From VRUE01 sp963788975 (lineage in GTDB: Bacteria; Actinomycetota; Thermoleophilia; Solirubrobacterales; 70-9): 64,000 bases of DNA. The DNA lies in NCBI GenBank assembly GCA_963788975.1, contig CAWBIJ010000002.1, forward strand, positions 1 through 64,000, in the 5' to 3' direction. The notes beneath the pieces were generated by a model. The model was not told where the DNA came from. It worked only from the letters and a program-made list of their open reading frames with translations, and did not search any database. Made by a program: the position numbers and the translations under genes. Shown in pieces: positions 15,708 to 23,912 of the stretch (positions are counted from its first letter, which is position 1; the number at the start of each line of letters is the position of its first letter).

Positions 15708-18406
15708 GCTCCCGGTTGGGATTTCTGACCGCCATGGCGCTCGTGCTTGCCTTTGCGGCCCCGGTCGCGACTGCGGGGGCTCAGGAATGCGAACTCACTC
15801 CACGGGCTAAATGCTTCGGTATCGAATCGCTCGCCGCCTCGCTCTCCACTACTCAAGCGGGGGGTCATCCCGACTTCTCGTTCACCTTCGACATCAAGAA
15901 GGATCCCGAAAGCGAACCCAATGTCTTCGGCCTCAAGGACGCCTATGCGCCAACGCGCAATGTCCGCATCGAACTTCCGCCCGGCTTGATCGGCGATCCC
16001 AACGTGCTTGGAGTGCCCCAGCAATGCACGATGCAGGAACTGCTGAGCTTCCAGGAGCCCGGCGGCGGCTGCCCCAATGGAGCCCAGGTCGGCGTAACGG
16101 AGATCTTCGGCTACGAACTCGACAGCAGCTTTCTCGAGCCCATCTACATGATGGAGCCGCCAGGCGGCGATCTCGTCGCTCGTCTTGGCTTCATCGCCGG
16201 AGTCGTCCCCGTATTCATCAACCTCGAGGTGCGCTCCGAGGGCGACTACGGGTTGACTTCGGAAATCACCGACGCGGCGACGCTGGTGAAGCTGATCAGG
16301 GCGGACTCGACGATCTGGGGGGTCCCGGCTCATCCCAGCCACGACACAGAACGCTGCACGCCCGAGGAGGCGTTCGACGGCTGCCAGGTCTCCGAGCCGC
16401 GGCCTCCCGGCTCCCGGCCGTTGCCTTTCCTCACCAATCCGACCCGCTGTGGGGTCCCGTTGGAGATGCGGGTCAGCGCCTCCAGCTGGGCCGAACCGCA
16501 GCGCTTCGACACGAAGGCGGTGTCGTTCCCGGAAATCACCGGCTGCAATCGCCTTCCCTTCGGCCCCGATCTGACAGTGCAACCCACGAGCCGCCGCGCA
16601 GGGGCGCCCACCGGACTCGACGTCACCGTCCGCCTGCCAGCGTCGGAGGGCGTCGATGTCCTCGAACCCTCCCAGATACGCGACATCAGAGTTGACCTTC
16701 CGGCCGGCCTCGCGATCAACTCGAGCTCGGCCGACGGCCTGGCGGCATGCAGCGAAGCACAGGTCCGCTTCGGCGAGCGCGTTGCGGCGGAATGCCCAGA
16801 CGCCGCCAAGGTCGCCGACACCGAATTCGAAATTCCGGCCCTGCCGCGGCGGATGAAAGGCGCCGTCTACCTGCGTGAGCCAGAACCCGGCAACCTGTTC
16901 CGGGTCTGGATCGTGGCCGACGACCTGGGCGTCCACGTCAAGCTGCGCGGGCAGCTCATCGTCGACCATTCGAACGGTCAGATCGAATCGATCGTCCTCG
17001 ACGTCCCGCAGGCTCCGCTGCGCGAAGCGAAGCTCGTCTTCAAGTCGGGCTTTAGGGCGCCCCTCGCCAATCCAGCCACGTGCGGCACCTACGTAACCAA
17101 CTACGAGTTCGTCCCCTGGTCGGGCGGACCGCCGGTCAAAGCCTCCACGCCGATGACGATCGACGAAGGCTGCGGCGAGGTCGGTCGCTTCGATCCCGAG
17201 CTCTCGGCTGGGAGTGCCGACCCATCCGCCGGGAAGCACTCACCCTTCCTCTTCACCTTGGTGCGAGAAGACGGCGAACAGAATCCTGCCTCTCTGGACA
17301 TCACGCTCCCTCAAGGGCTCGCCGCGACCTTCCGTGGGGTTCCGCTCTGCGAAGGAGCCGCGGCGCAGACGGGCCAGTGCCCCGCGGGCTCGCGAATCGG
17401 CAAAGTAGTAACTGCGGTCGGTGCCGGTCCCACGCCTCTATGGGTCCCACAGCCAGGCAAGCGACCTACCGCGGTCTACCTGGGCGGCCCCTACAAGGGC
17501 GCTCCCTTCAGCATCGTCGCGGTCGTCCCTGCCCAGGCAGGACCCTTCGACCTTGGCGACGAAGTGGTGCGCTCGGCCGTGTACGTCGATCCGGTCCGCG
17601 CGCGTGGCATAGTCAGGTCCGACCCGCTGCCACAGTTCATCGAAGGGATACCGATCCGCTATCGCACGATTCACGTCGAGCTCGATCGCCCCAAATTCGT
17701 GCTGAATCCAACCGGGTGCGGGAAAAAGCGGATTGAGGCGACCGTGACTTCTTCGCAGGGCGCCGTGGCCAGCCCCTCCACGGGTTTCCGGGCGGTCAAC
17801 TGCGCCCAACTGAAATTCAAGCCGAAGCTTTCGTTCCGCCTCATAGGGGGGACCAGCCGCGGCGATCATCCCAAGCTCAGGGCGGTGCTTAAAGCGAGGA
17901 AGGGCGACGCCAACATTGGCCGCGTCTCGGTTGCCCTGCCACGCTCGGAGTTCCTCGATCAGAATCACATTAAAACGGTGTGCACCCGCGCGCAGTTTGC
18001 CTTGGACCAGTGCCCAGCCGGCTCGATCTACGGGCGCGCGGTGGCGAAGACGCCGCTGCTGGCCCGCCCCCTCAAGGGCCCGGTCTATCTCCGCTCCTCG
18101 GACAACCCGCTGCCCGACCTCGTATTCAGTCTCGGTGGGGAAATCGAGATCGAGCTGGCAGGACGGATCGACACGATCGACGGCGGCATCCGCAATACCT
18201 TCGATTTCGTCCCTGACGCTCCGGTGAGCAGATTCACCTTGAGCATGCAGGGCGGGGGCAAGGGGCTTCTGATCAACTCGAGGAACCTCTGTGCCGCGCC
18301 GTACCGCGCCACCGTCAAATACACGGCCCACAATGGCCGCAAGCGCACCCAGCGTCCGTTGATGAAAGCCTCTTGCCGCAAGGGCAAGAGGCGCGGAAGC
18401 CGCTAG
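15704..18406 (+). CDS. Exported protein built of four repeated LP(P/A)GL-type modules
   Basis: 900 residues. Start ATG 15704 overlaps the stop of the propeller gene, with GGGAGG eight bases upstream; the longer frame from 15506 lies inside the previous gene. The signal peptide ends TAGAQ. A module of about 205-240 residues recurs four times, beginning near residues 87, 328, 531 and 741: a beta strand ending LP.GL, a Cys, then CP.G..IG, then a K.AVYL strand and an LVF/NP..C segment. The C-terminus is basic (CRKGKRRGSR), like the partner protein. I do not recognise the module. Tight coupling to the upstream gene suggests the two act together at the cell surface. Confidence 0.78.
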   Translation: MSSRLGFLTAMALVLAFAAPVATAGAQECELTPRAKCFGIESLAASLSTTQAGGHPDFSFTFDIKKDPESEPNVFGLKDAYAPTRNVRIELPPGLIGDPNVLGVPQQCTMQELLSFQEPGGGCPNGAQVGVTEIFGYELDSSFLEPIYMMEPPGGDLVARLGFIAGVVPVFINLEVRSEGDYGLTSEITDAATLVKLIRADSTIWGVPAHPSHDTERCTPEEAFDGCQVSEPRPPGSRPLPFLTNPTRCGVPLEMRVSASSWAEPQRFDTKAVSFPEITGCNRLPFGPDLTVQPTSRRAGAPTGLDVTVRLPASEGVDVLEPSQIRDIRVDLPAGLAINSSSADGLAACSEAQVRFGERVAAECPDAAKVADTEFEIPALPRRMKGAVYLREPEPGNLFRVWIVADDLGVHVKLRGQLIVDHSNGQIESIVLDVPQAPLREAKLVFKSGFRAPLANPATCGTYVTNYEFVPWSGGPPVKASTPMTIDEGCGEVGRFDPELSAGSADPSAGKHSPFLFTLVREDGEQNPASLDITLPQGLAATFRGVPLCEGAAAQTGQCPAGSRIGKVVTAVGAGPTPLWVPQPGKRPTAVYLGGPYKGAPFSIVAVVPAQAGPFDLGDEVVRSAVYVDPVRARGIVRSDPLPQFIEGIPIRYRTIHVELDRPKFVLNPTGCGKKRIEATVTSSQGAVASPSTGFRAVNCAQLKFKPKLSFRLIGGTSRGDHPKLRAVLKARKGDANIGRVSVALPRSEFLDQNHIKTVCTRAQFALDQCPAGSIYGRAVAKTPLLARPLKGPVYLRSSDNPLPDLVFSLGGEIEIELAGRIDTIDGGIRNTFDFVPDAPVSRFTLSMQGGGKGLLINSRNLCAAPYRATVKYTAHNGRKRTQRPLMKASCRKGKRRGSR

Positions 18407-18924
18407 CCCAGGGCTTCGACGCAGCCGGTCAGACCGTAGCTTTCCGCGGCTTGGATCGCTTTGGCATAGGGCGTCAGGCGATCGACGGCTTTGAGTGGAT
18501 CCTCTTCGGCGTAGGCGCGGTCGGCTTCCAGGGCGGTGAGGAAGGCCTGGACCTGCTGCTCGTCCCCGCTGGGCGCGCCTATGGCCTGGACCCGTGAGAT
18601 CAGCGTGTCCGCGGCCGGCACCACGACAGCTGTCGCGAGTTCTTCGGTTGCCTTCTGTTCGGCGTCCGGGGAGGTGTCGCCGCTTCGTTCACTCGTTATG
18701 GAGGCCACGCCGCTCAGGAGTTCGCCCTGGGTTTCTTTGCACATCGAATCGACGCGTTGGATGAATTGCTCTTTGGAGAGCGAGCCGGTCTCTACGGCCG
18801 CCGCGCTGGCCGAGCCGTTCTGCACATCGTTGTCGTCGCTGCCGCAGCCGCTCATCAATAGGAGGGCGCTGGACGCGATCGCTAGGAGAAGAAGAGCCCT
18901 ATTGATCAAGAAAGATCGATGCAT
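18403..18924 (-). CDS. Small lipoprotein with LSKEQFI..VDS.C motif
   Basis: 173 residues from ATG 18924 (MHRSFLINRALLLL, lipobox LMSGC). TTG 18945 would add seven residues; neither has a clear ribosome site. The mature part begins with a Ser/Asp-rich linker, then LSKEQFIQRVDSMCKETQGELLSG and a helical domain ending GLTGCVEALG. The motif and the paired N- and C-terminal cysteines also occur in the exported protein at 43589, so they appear to be one family. Function unknown. Its stop codon shares a palindromic CTAG with the stop of the convergent four-module gene. Confidence 0.7.
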   Translation of the reverse strand: MHRSFLINRALLLLAIASSALLLMSGCGSDDNDVQNGSASAAAVETGSLSKEQFIQRVDSMCKETQGELLSGVASITSERSGDTSPDAEQKATEELATAVVVPAADTLISRVQAIGAPSGDEQQVQAFLTALEADRAYAEEDPLKAVDRLTPYAKAIQAAESYGLTGCVEALG

Positions 18925-19012
18925 TCTGGCGGGGGAGAATAGCAAGCAGCCGAGCCGCAGAGGTCTCTCTTAGGACGAACTGGCCAAAGATCAAATTTTT
19001 AGACGGATACTC

Positions 19013-19042
19013 TTGACTGATCGAAGGTTCTTCTGTTATACC
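19013..19042 (+). promoter_or_regulatory. Sigma-70-type promoter with no clear gene downstream
   Basis: TTGACT (19013-19018), 18 bases, TATACC (19037-19042). It is as good a promoter as that at 9027. Confidence 0.5.
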
Positions 19043-19547
19043 TACCGATGCTGACGACCGAGCCAGCACGGAGAGGAACCCCAGTCAGGGCGACTCGCCT
19101 TGCGATAGCAATGGGAGTGCTAGGAATGAGTCGAGAAAGCGGTTCACGGGAGCACGGAGGCGAATGCGCTGTCGGCGCTGCCCCACCTCACGCCCTCAGC
19201 GCAACCCGGCCGCTTCTCTCTCTCCGCTGGTGTGGGCAAGTCCCAGCCGAGCAGTCGCCGTCCCAACGGGTCGCGGGGCCCGGTCACGGCCAGTTCGGAT
19301 GGTCGCAAGCGCAATCGCGCCGGAGGCCCGTTTGAGGTCCCGACGCAAACCGTAGCTCCGGCCGCCGCCGGGGAGGCGCGGTCGATTGGACCCGGTCAGC
19401 GGAAGCCGCGTTTCCGTTGATCGGGTCCCTACGGTTTCCTTCGCAGCGCTTTGCCTCTAGACTTGTCGGGGGTTCAACGCGTCCTCAGAATGCGCAGGAA
19501 AGCTTGATCGCTACTACCAGATCTGTTATACCGCGACGGACGCCTCG
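19043..19547 (+). other. Transcription-unit-like interval of about 500 bases without a recognisable gene
   Basis: Between the promoter at 19013-19042 and a long imperfect hairpin (19388-19404 with 19412-19428, GGACCC...GGGTCC) there is no frame with both a ribosome site and sensible composition. Frames at 19048-19335 and 19232-19420 were considered. It could encode a non-coding RNA or be a decayed secretome gene. A second TCTGTTATACC-like box at 19523-19533 may be the -10 of thrC. Confidence 0.4.
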
Positions 19548-20840
19548 ATGAGCCCGTTTGCTGAAGAGACCCGGTCTTGCGCTACGGAGCTCGTCTGCCG
19601 GGACTGCGGCCAGCGGCTGCCGCTGCTCGACACGACCTTTAGGTGCCTCGGCTGCGGACAGGGCCTGGACATCGACTACGACTACGAGCTGGCGAAAGCC
19701 CGGCTCGCGGAATTCCCCACCTCGGAGCGGGCGATCAACATCTGGCGCTTCGAGGAGCTGCTGCCGATCCTCGACGCGCGCGCGCAGCGGCGGGTCGGCT
19801 TCTACAGCGGCCGCACGCCATTGATCCACGCCGACCGCCTCGGTGCCGAGCTGGGGCTGCGCAAGCTCTACCTGAAGGACGACAGCACCCAGCGCCCCAG
19901 CCTCTCCTACAAGGACCGCGTCGTCTCGATGGCGGTCGCCCGGCTGCTGGAGCTGGGCAAAGAGGAGATCGGCTGCGTTTCGACCGGCAACGTCGGCACC
20001 GCGGTCGCCTCGCTGGCGGCCAAGGCCGGCGTCACCGCCTACGTCTTCTACCCGAGCAACCTGGAGCCCGGCAAGGCGCGCGCCTGCCGTGCTCTCGGCG
20101 CCGCCGTGATCCAGCTCGACGGCAACTACGACCAGGCGAACCGCGCCTGCCGCGAGTTGGCCCTCGCCAGCGGCGTCCAGTTCGCCAACATCACTCTGCG
20201 GCCGTTCTACGCCGAGGGGGCGAAGACGGTCGCCTATGAGGTCGTCGAGAAACTCGACTGGATCTCGCCCGACCACTTCGTCATCCCCGCTGCCGGCGGA
20301 ACCCTCTCCTCGCGCGTCCACAAGGGCCTGCAGGAGCTGGAAAAGGTGGGGCTGTCGGAGACCGCCGCCACCAAGATCCACGCCGCCCAGCCCGACGGCT
20401 GCGGACCGATCGCCGGGGCGATCCTCGACGGCTCAGGCGAGATCCAGCCGCAGACGCCGCACACCGCCGCCCACTCGCTGGCGATCGGCGCCCCGGGTGA
20501 CGGACCGCTCGTCGTCGACGCGGTGATGTCGCGCGGCGGCTCGGCGGCGACCGTCACCGACGAGGAGATCTTCGAGGCGATCGACCTGCTCGGCGCCACC
20601 GAGGGCATCCTCACCGAGCCCGCCGGCGGCACTACGGTGGCCTCGACGGCAAAGCTCGCCGCCGAAGGCAAGCTCGGCCCCGACGAGACTGTAGTCGCCG
20701 TGATCAGCGGCAACGGCTACAAGACCCTCGACGAGCACCCAGAGAAGCCCTGGCCCTCGATGGTCTCCTGCGACGTCGAGTCGATGGGCGAGATGCTCGC
20801 CGAGTTCCGCCAGCATGGCGTCGGCGCCACCCTGCACTGA
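19548..20840 (+). CDS. thrC: Threonine synthase
   Basis: 430 residues. Converts O-phospho-homoserine to threonine using PLP. The N-terminal zinc ribbon is C17, C20, C33, C36 (VCRDC...RCLGC). The PLP lysine is in SYKDR (K122). The phosphate-binding and fold II signatures STGNVGTAVASLAAKAG and PAAGGTLSS are present, and the length is typical. No other homoserine-pathway gene is adjacent, so it is probably transcribed alone. The downstream tRNA gene lies on the opposite strand. ATG 19548 has no strong Shine-Dalgarno sequence (GACGCCTCG). Confidence 0.92.
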   Translation: MSPFAEETRSCATELVCRDCGQRLPLLDTTFRCLGCGQGLDIDYDYELAKARLAEFPTSERAINIWRFEELLPILDARAQRRVGFYSGRTPLIHADRLGAELGLRKLYLKDDSTQRPSLSYKDRVVSMAVARLLELGKEEIGCVSTGNVGTAVASLAAKAGVTAYVFYPSNLEPGKARACRALGAAVIQLDGNYDQANRACRELALASGVQFANITLRPFYAEGAKTVAYEVVEKLDWISPDHFVIPAAGGTLSSRVHKGLQELEKVGLSETAATKIHAAQPDGCGPIAGAILDGSGEIQPQTPHTAAHSLAIGAPGDGPLVVDAVMSRGGSAATVTDEEIFEAIDLLGATEGILTEPAGGTTVASTAKLAAEGKLGPDETVVAVISGNGYKTLDEHPEKPWPSMVSCDVESMGEMLAEFRQHGVGATLH

Positions 20841-20841
20841 G

Positions 20842-20915
20842 TGCCGGAGGAGGGACTCGAACCCCCGACACGCGGATTATGATTCCGCTGCTCTAACCAG
20901 CTGAGCTACTCCGGC
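20842..20915 (-). tRNA. tRNA with CAT anticodon (elongator Met or Ile2)
   Basis: Minus strand, 74 bases without CCA. Acceptor stem GCCGGAG/CTCCGGC, D-arm GCTCAGCTGGTTAGAGC, anticodon stem GCGGA/TCCGC with loop ATCATAA (anticodon CAT), T-arm GGGGG-TTCGAGT-CCCTC. The anticodon stem lacks the three G-C pairs of initiator tRNA, so it is elongator Met or lysidine-modified Ile2; I cannot separate these. Confidence 0.93.
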
Positions 20916-20961
20916 GGGAGGGTGATGGTAGCGAGGGCTGGGACCGCTTAGGCTTGTCTGC

Positions 20962-21912
20962 GTGAACGAGGGGCTGGACAGGGCGGTGCAGGCGGTCCTG
21001 CGGGACTGTCTCGGCGTCTCGCCTGGCGAGGACGTGCTGATCGCCTGTAATCCGGCCACGGAGAGTCTGGCTGACCTGATGCGCATCCATGCCCAGGGGG
21101 ACGGGGCGGAGGCGACGCTGGTGGTGATCGCTGAGCGGGACTCGCACGCCGCCGAGCCACCGCCGCCGGTGGCGGCTGCGATGCTCGCCGCCGACGTCTT
21201 CATCGCGCCCACCATGCAGTCGCTCTCGCACACCGCCGCTCGCAAGGCGGCAAGCGAGGCCGGGGTTCGCGTCGCCTCGCTTCCGGGGGTCACCGAGGAC
21301 ATGCTCGCGCGACTGATGGGCGCCAATATGGCGGCGCTGCGGCGCCGCGGCACGGCGGTTTGCGCGGCAATGGAAGGTGGCGAGGCTCACATCACGTGTC
21401 CGAGCGGCAGCGACCTGCGGCTCGGACTCGCGGGACGCACGCCGATCGTCGATGCCGGTCTCCTGAAGGAGCGCGCCGCCTTCGGCAATCTCCCCTGCGG
21501 GGAGGGCTTCATCGCGCCGCTTGAAGGCACCGGGCAGGGCACGCTGGTCGTCGACGGCTCGATCGCCGGGGTGGGGCAGGTCTCGGAGCCGGTCACGCTC
21601 ACGGTGCGCGACGGCCACCTGGTCGATGCGAGCGGCGAGCAAGGTGGAGTATTGATGGAGCTGCTGACTGCGCATGGCCCCGACGGCACCAATGTCGCCG
21701 AGCTGGGAATCGGCACTAACGAGGCGGCGACGTTGACCGGCAACGTGCTCGAGGACGAGAAGATCCTCGGCTCGGCGCATATCGCCTTCGGCGCTTCGGC
21801 TGCGATTGGGGGCACGGTCCAGGTTCCTGTGCATCTCGACTGCGTGGTGCTCGAGCCGACCGTGGAAGTCGATGGCAAGCTGATCGCACAGGGCGGCGAG
21901 CTGCGTGTCTAA
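20962..21912 (+). CDS. M29-like leucyl aminopeptidase (AmpS/aminopeptidase T type)
   Basis: 316 residues, GTG start. Metalloexopeptidase of the thermophilic aminopeptidase family. The C-terminal signature AELGIGTNEAATLTGNVLEDEKILGSAHIAFG and the following VPVHLDCVV carry the Glu, His and Asp metal ligands expected of the family. The N-terminal half (ACNPATESLADL, IAPTMQSLSHTAAR, SLPGVTEDML) fits the shorter bacterial subfamily rather than the 400-residue AmpS, and its substrate is less certain. It precedes the formimidoyltransferase gene by three bases, so they form one transcript. Confidence 0.8.
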   Translation: MNEGLDRAVQAVLRDCLGVSPGEDVLIACNPATESLADLMRIHAQGDGAEATLVVIAERDSHAAEPPPPVAAAMLAADVFIAPTMQSLSHTAARKAASEAGVRVASLPGVTEDMLARLMGANMAALRRRGTAVCAAMEGGEAHITCPSGSDLRLGLAGRTPIVDAGLLKERAAFGNLPCGEGFIAPLEGTGQGTLVVDGSIAGVGQVSEPVTLTVRDGHLVDASGEQGGVLMELLTAHGPDGTNVAELGIGTNEAATLTGNVLEDEKILGSAHIAFGASAAIGGTVQVPVHLDCVVLEPTVEVDGKLIAQGGELRV

Positions 21913-21915
21913 GGC

Positions 21916-22800
21916 GTGGTAGGGCCGCTGCTAGCCGTTCCTAATGTCTCCGAGGGGCGCGATGCCGCTGCGGTCGCCGCCCTGGGGGAGGCGTTTTCGG
22001 GCGGCGTCACACTGCTCGATCGTCACTCCGACGCCGATCACAACCGCTCCGTGTTCACCCTCGCCGGGGAGCCGGAGCCGTTGCTGGAGGCACTCGCGCG
22101 CGGCGCCGAGCAAGCGGTCGAGACGGTCGACATGATCGCGCATCAGGGCGTTCATCCCGCCGTCGGCGCGCTCGACGTATGCCCGCTGGTCTGGCTCGAC
22201 TCCGCCGACCGCAGGATCGCCCGCGCGGAGGCGCTCGAGGTGGCCGCGCAGATCGGCGGCCTCGGCATCCCGGTATTCCTGTACGGCGAGCTGGCGAGCC
22301 GCCCGGAGCATGCCGAGCGCGCTTACTTCCGCAACGGCGGCTTGGCCGAGCTTTGGCTGCGGATGGAGGGCGGGGGCCTACGCCCGGATTTCGGTCCCGA
22401 TCGCCCCCACCGCAGCGCCGGCGCAACCCTGGTCACGGCACGTGCTCCGCTTGCCGCCTTCAACGTCGAGCTCGACAGCGGCGATCTCGAGGTGGCGCGC
22501 GCCGTCGCCGCCGAGCTGCGCGAGTCCGGGGGTGGACCGCCGGGTGTGAGGGCGATCGGGCTGCCGCTCTCCAGCGGGCGCACCCAGGTTTCGACCAACG
22601 TCCACGACCCCTTGACGGTGCCGCTCGCCGAGGTGGTCGCGCGGGTGCGGGTCCTGGCCGAGCCGCTCGGCGCTCGCCCGCTCGAGGCGGAGCTGATCGG
22701 TCTCATTCCCGAGGCTGCTCTCGCCGCTTACCCCGAGGACGTACCGATCCGCGGCTTCGACCCAGAGCAGCACGTGATCGAGTGCCGCCTGCGGGATTGA
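21916..22800 (+). CDS. Glutamate formimidoyltransferase (FtcD N-terminal type)
   Basis: 294 residues, GTG start three bases after the previous stop. Matches the formiminotransferase domain: LLAVPNVSEGRD at the N-terminus, DADHNRSVFTLAG, MIAHQGVHPAVGALDVCPLV, and STNVHDPLTVPLAEVV. It transfers the formimino group from N-formimino-glutamate to tetrahydrofolate in histidine degradation. No cyclodeaminase domain is fused and no hut genes are visible nearby, so in vivo use for histidine breakdown is inferred from the family. Confidence 0.87.
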   Translation: MVGPLLAVPNVSEGRDAAAVAALGEAFSGGVTLLDRHSDADHNRSVFTLAGEPEPLLEALARGAEQAVETVDMIAHQGVHPAVGALDVCPLVWLDSADRRIARAEALEVAAQIGGLGIPVFLYGELASRPEHAERAYFRNGGLAELWLRMEGGGLRPDFGPDRPHRSAGATLVTARAPLAAFNVELDSGDLEVARAVAAELRESGGGPPGVRAIGLPLSSGRTQVSTNVHDPLTVPLAEVVARVRVLAEPLGARPLEAELIGLIPEAALAAYPEDVPIRGFDPEQHVIECRLRD

Positions 22801-22855
22801 CCGCGACGGGGATCAACGCCGCCGTTGCCGCCCCTCATCATTTAGATTCACCGCA

Positions 22856-23221
22856 ATGGCCCAGGCCAAGAAGAAGCGCCGCCGCAAGCACCGCGGCACC
22901 CAGGGCGGGCGCGTCGACGCCAATCGCCGTGCCGCCCGTCCCCGCAGCCGCGAGGAGGCGAAGGCGCGCGCACGAGCGCGGGGCAAACGAGCTCCGCGCG
23001 CCGACCGTCCGCCGACTTGGGGCAGCGCCATCACCCGAGGCGCGATCGCGGCCGCGATCTTCGTCGTCCTCCTGATCCTGATCTTCGGTCGCCCGCTCGG
23101 CTCGGCGCTCGCGCTCGGCGCCTTCATGCTCGTCTTCTACATCCCGGCCGGCTACTACGTCGACACGATGATGTGGCGGCGGCGCGAGCGGGCCCGGATC
23201 CGCGCCACTGAGCGCTCGTGA
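22856..23221 (+). CDS. Small membrane protein with strongly basic N-terminus
   Basis: 121 residues. Residues 1-50 are very rich in Arg, Lys and Ala (KKKRRRKHRG...). Two membrane segments follow (about 61-77 AIAAAIFVVLLILIFG and 81-99 SALALGAFMLVFYIPAGYY), with a basic tail. The topology suggests both ends lie in the cytoplasm. I do not recognise a function. It sits 55 bases after ftcD and 13 before the MBL hydrolase, so it is probably in the same transcript. Confidence 0.7.
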   Translation: MAQAKKKRRRKHRGTQGGRVDANRRAARPRSREEAKARARARGKRAPRADRPPTWGSAITRGAIAAAIFVVLLILIFGRPLGSALALGAFMLVFYIPAGYYVDTMMWRRRERARIRATERS

Positions 23222-23234
23222 GCGAAGCAGCGCG

Positions 23235-23879
23235 ATGAGCCTCGACGTCCGGCAGCTCACCGTCGGGCCGGTCGCTGAGAACTGCTACCTGGTGCGTCGC
23301 GAAGGATCCGACCGGGGGTTGATCGTCGACCCGGGGGAGGAGGCAGAGCGCATCCTCGCCAAGGTCGAAGCCGCGGGCATGAAAATCGAGGCGATCCTGG
23401 TCACCCACTGCCACTTCGACCACATCGGCGCCGTCGCGCCGGTGGCGCGGGAGACCGGCGCTCCCGTCTTCTGTCCGGAGATCGAGGTTCCGGTCCTCGC
23501 CGACATCATGTCCTTCGTCCCCTGGGAGGGATTCGGCCCATTCGAGAGCTACGAGGCCGACGAGAAGGTGAGCGGCGGCGAGGCCCTCGAGCTGGCCGGT
23601 CTCACCCTCGACGTCGTCTTCACACCGGGCCACAGCCCTGGGCACGTCACCTACGCGGTGCGTGACGAGGACGCGCTTTTCTCGGGCGACGTCCTCTTCC
23701 AGGGCTCGGTTGGCAGGGTCGACCTGCCGGGGGGCGACGGGCCGACCCTGATGCGCTCGATCCAGGGCCTGGTGGAGTCCTATCCCGACGAGGCTGTCGT
23801 CTACCCGGGGCACATGGGCGTTACGACGCTGGGCGCCGAGCGCGCCACCAACCCGTTCCTCACGTCACTAGCCGGCTAA
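23235..23879 (+). CDS. MBL-fold hydrolase (glyoxalase II-like)
   Basis: 214 residues. The metallo-beta-lactamase metal motif HCHFDHIG is near residue 56. HSPGH, SGDVLFQGSVGRVDLPGGD and YPGHMGVT supply the remaining His and Asp ligands. The short length and the VGPVAENCYLV N-terminus are typical of the hydroxyacylglutathione hydrolase-like group next to hisS in actinobacteria. Exact substrate (a thioester or another hydrolysable bond) unknown. It begins with ATG 23235 and ends 33 bases before hisS. Confidence 0.85.
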   Translation: MSLDVRQLTVGPVAENCYLVRREGSDRGLIVDPGEEAERILAKVEAAGMKIEAILVTHCHFDHIGAVAPVARETGAPVFCPEIEVPVLADIMSFVPWEGFGPFESYEADEKVSGGEALELAGLTLDVVFTPGHSPGHVTYAVRDEDALFSGDVLFQGSVGRVDLPGGDGPTLMRSIQGLVESYPDEAVVYPGHMGVTTLGAERATNPFLTSLAG

Positions 23880-23912
23880 GGGCCGCCCCGCGCCGGTAAG
23901 GTCGCCGCCACC

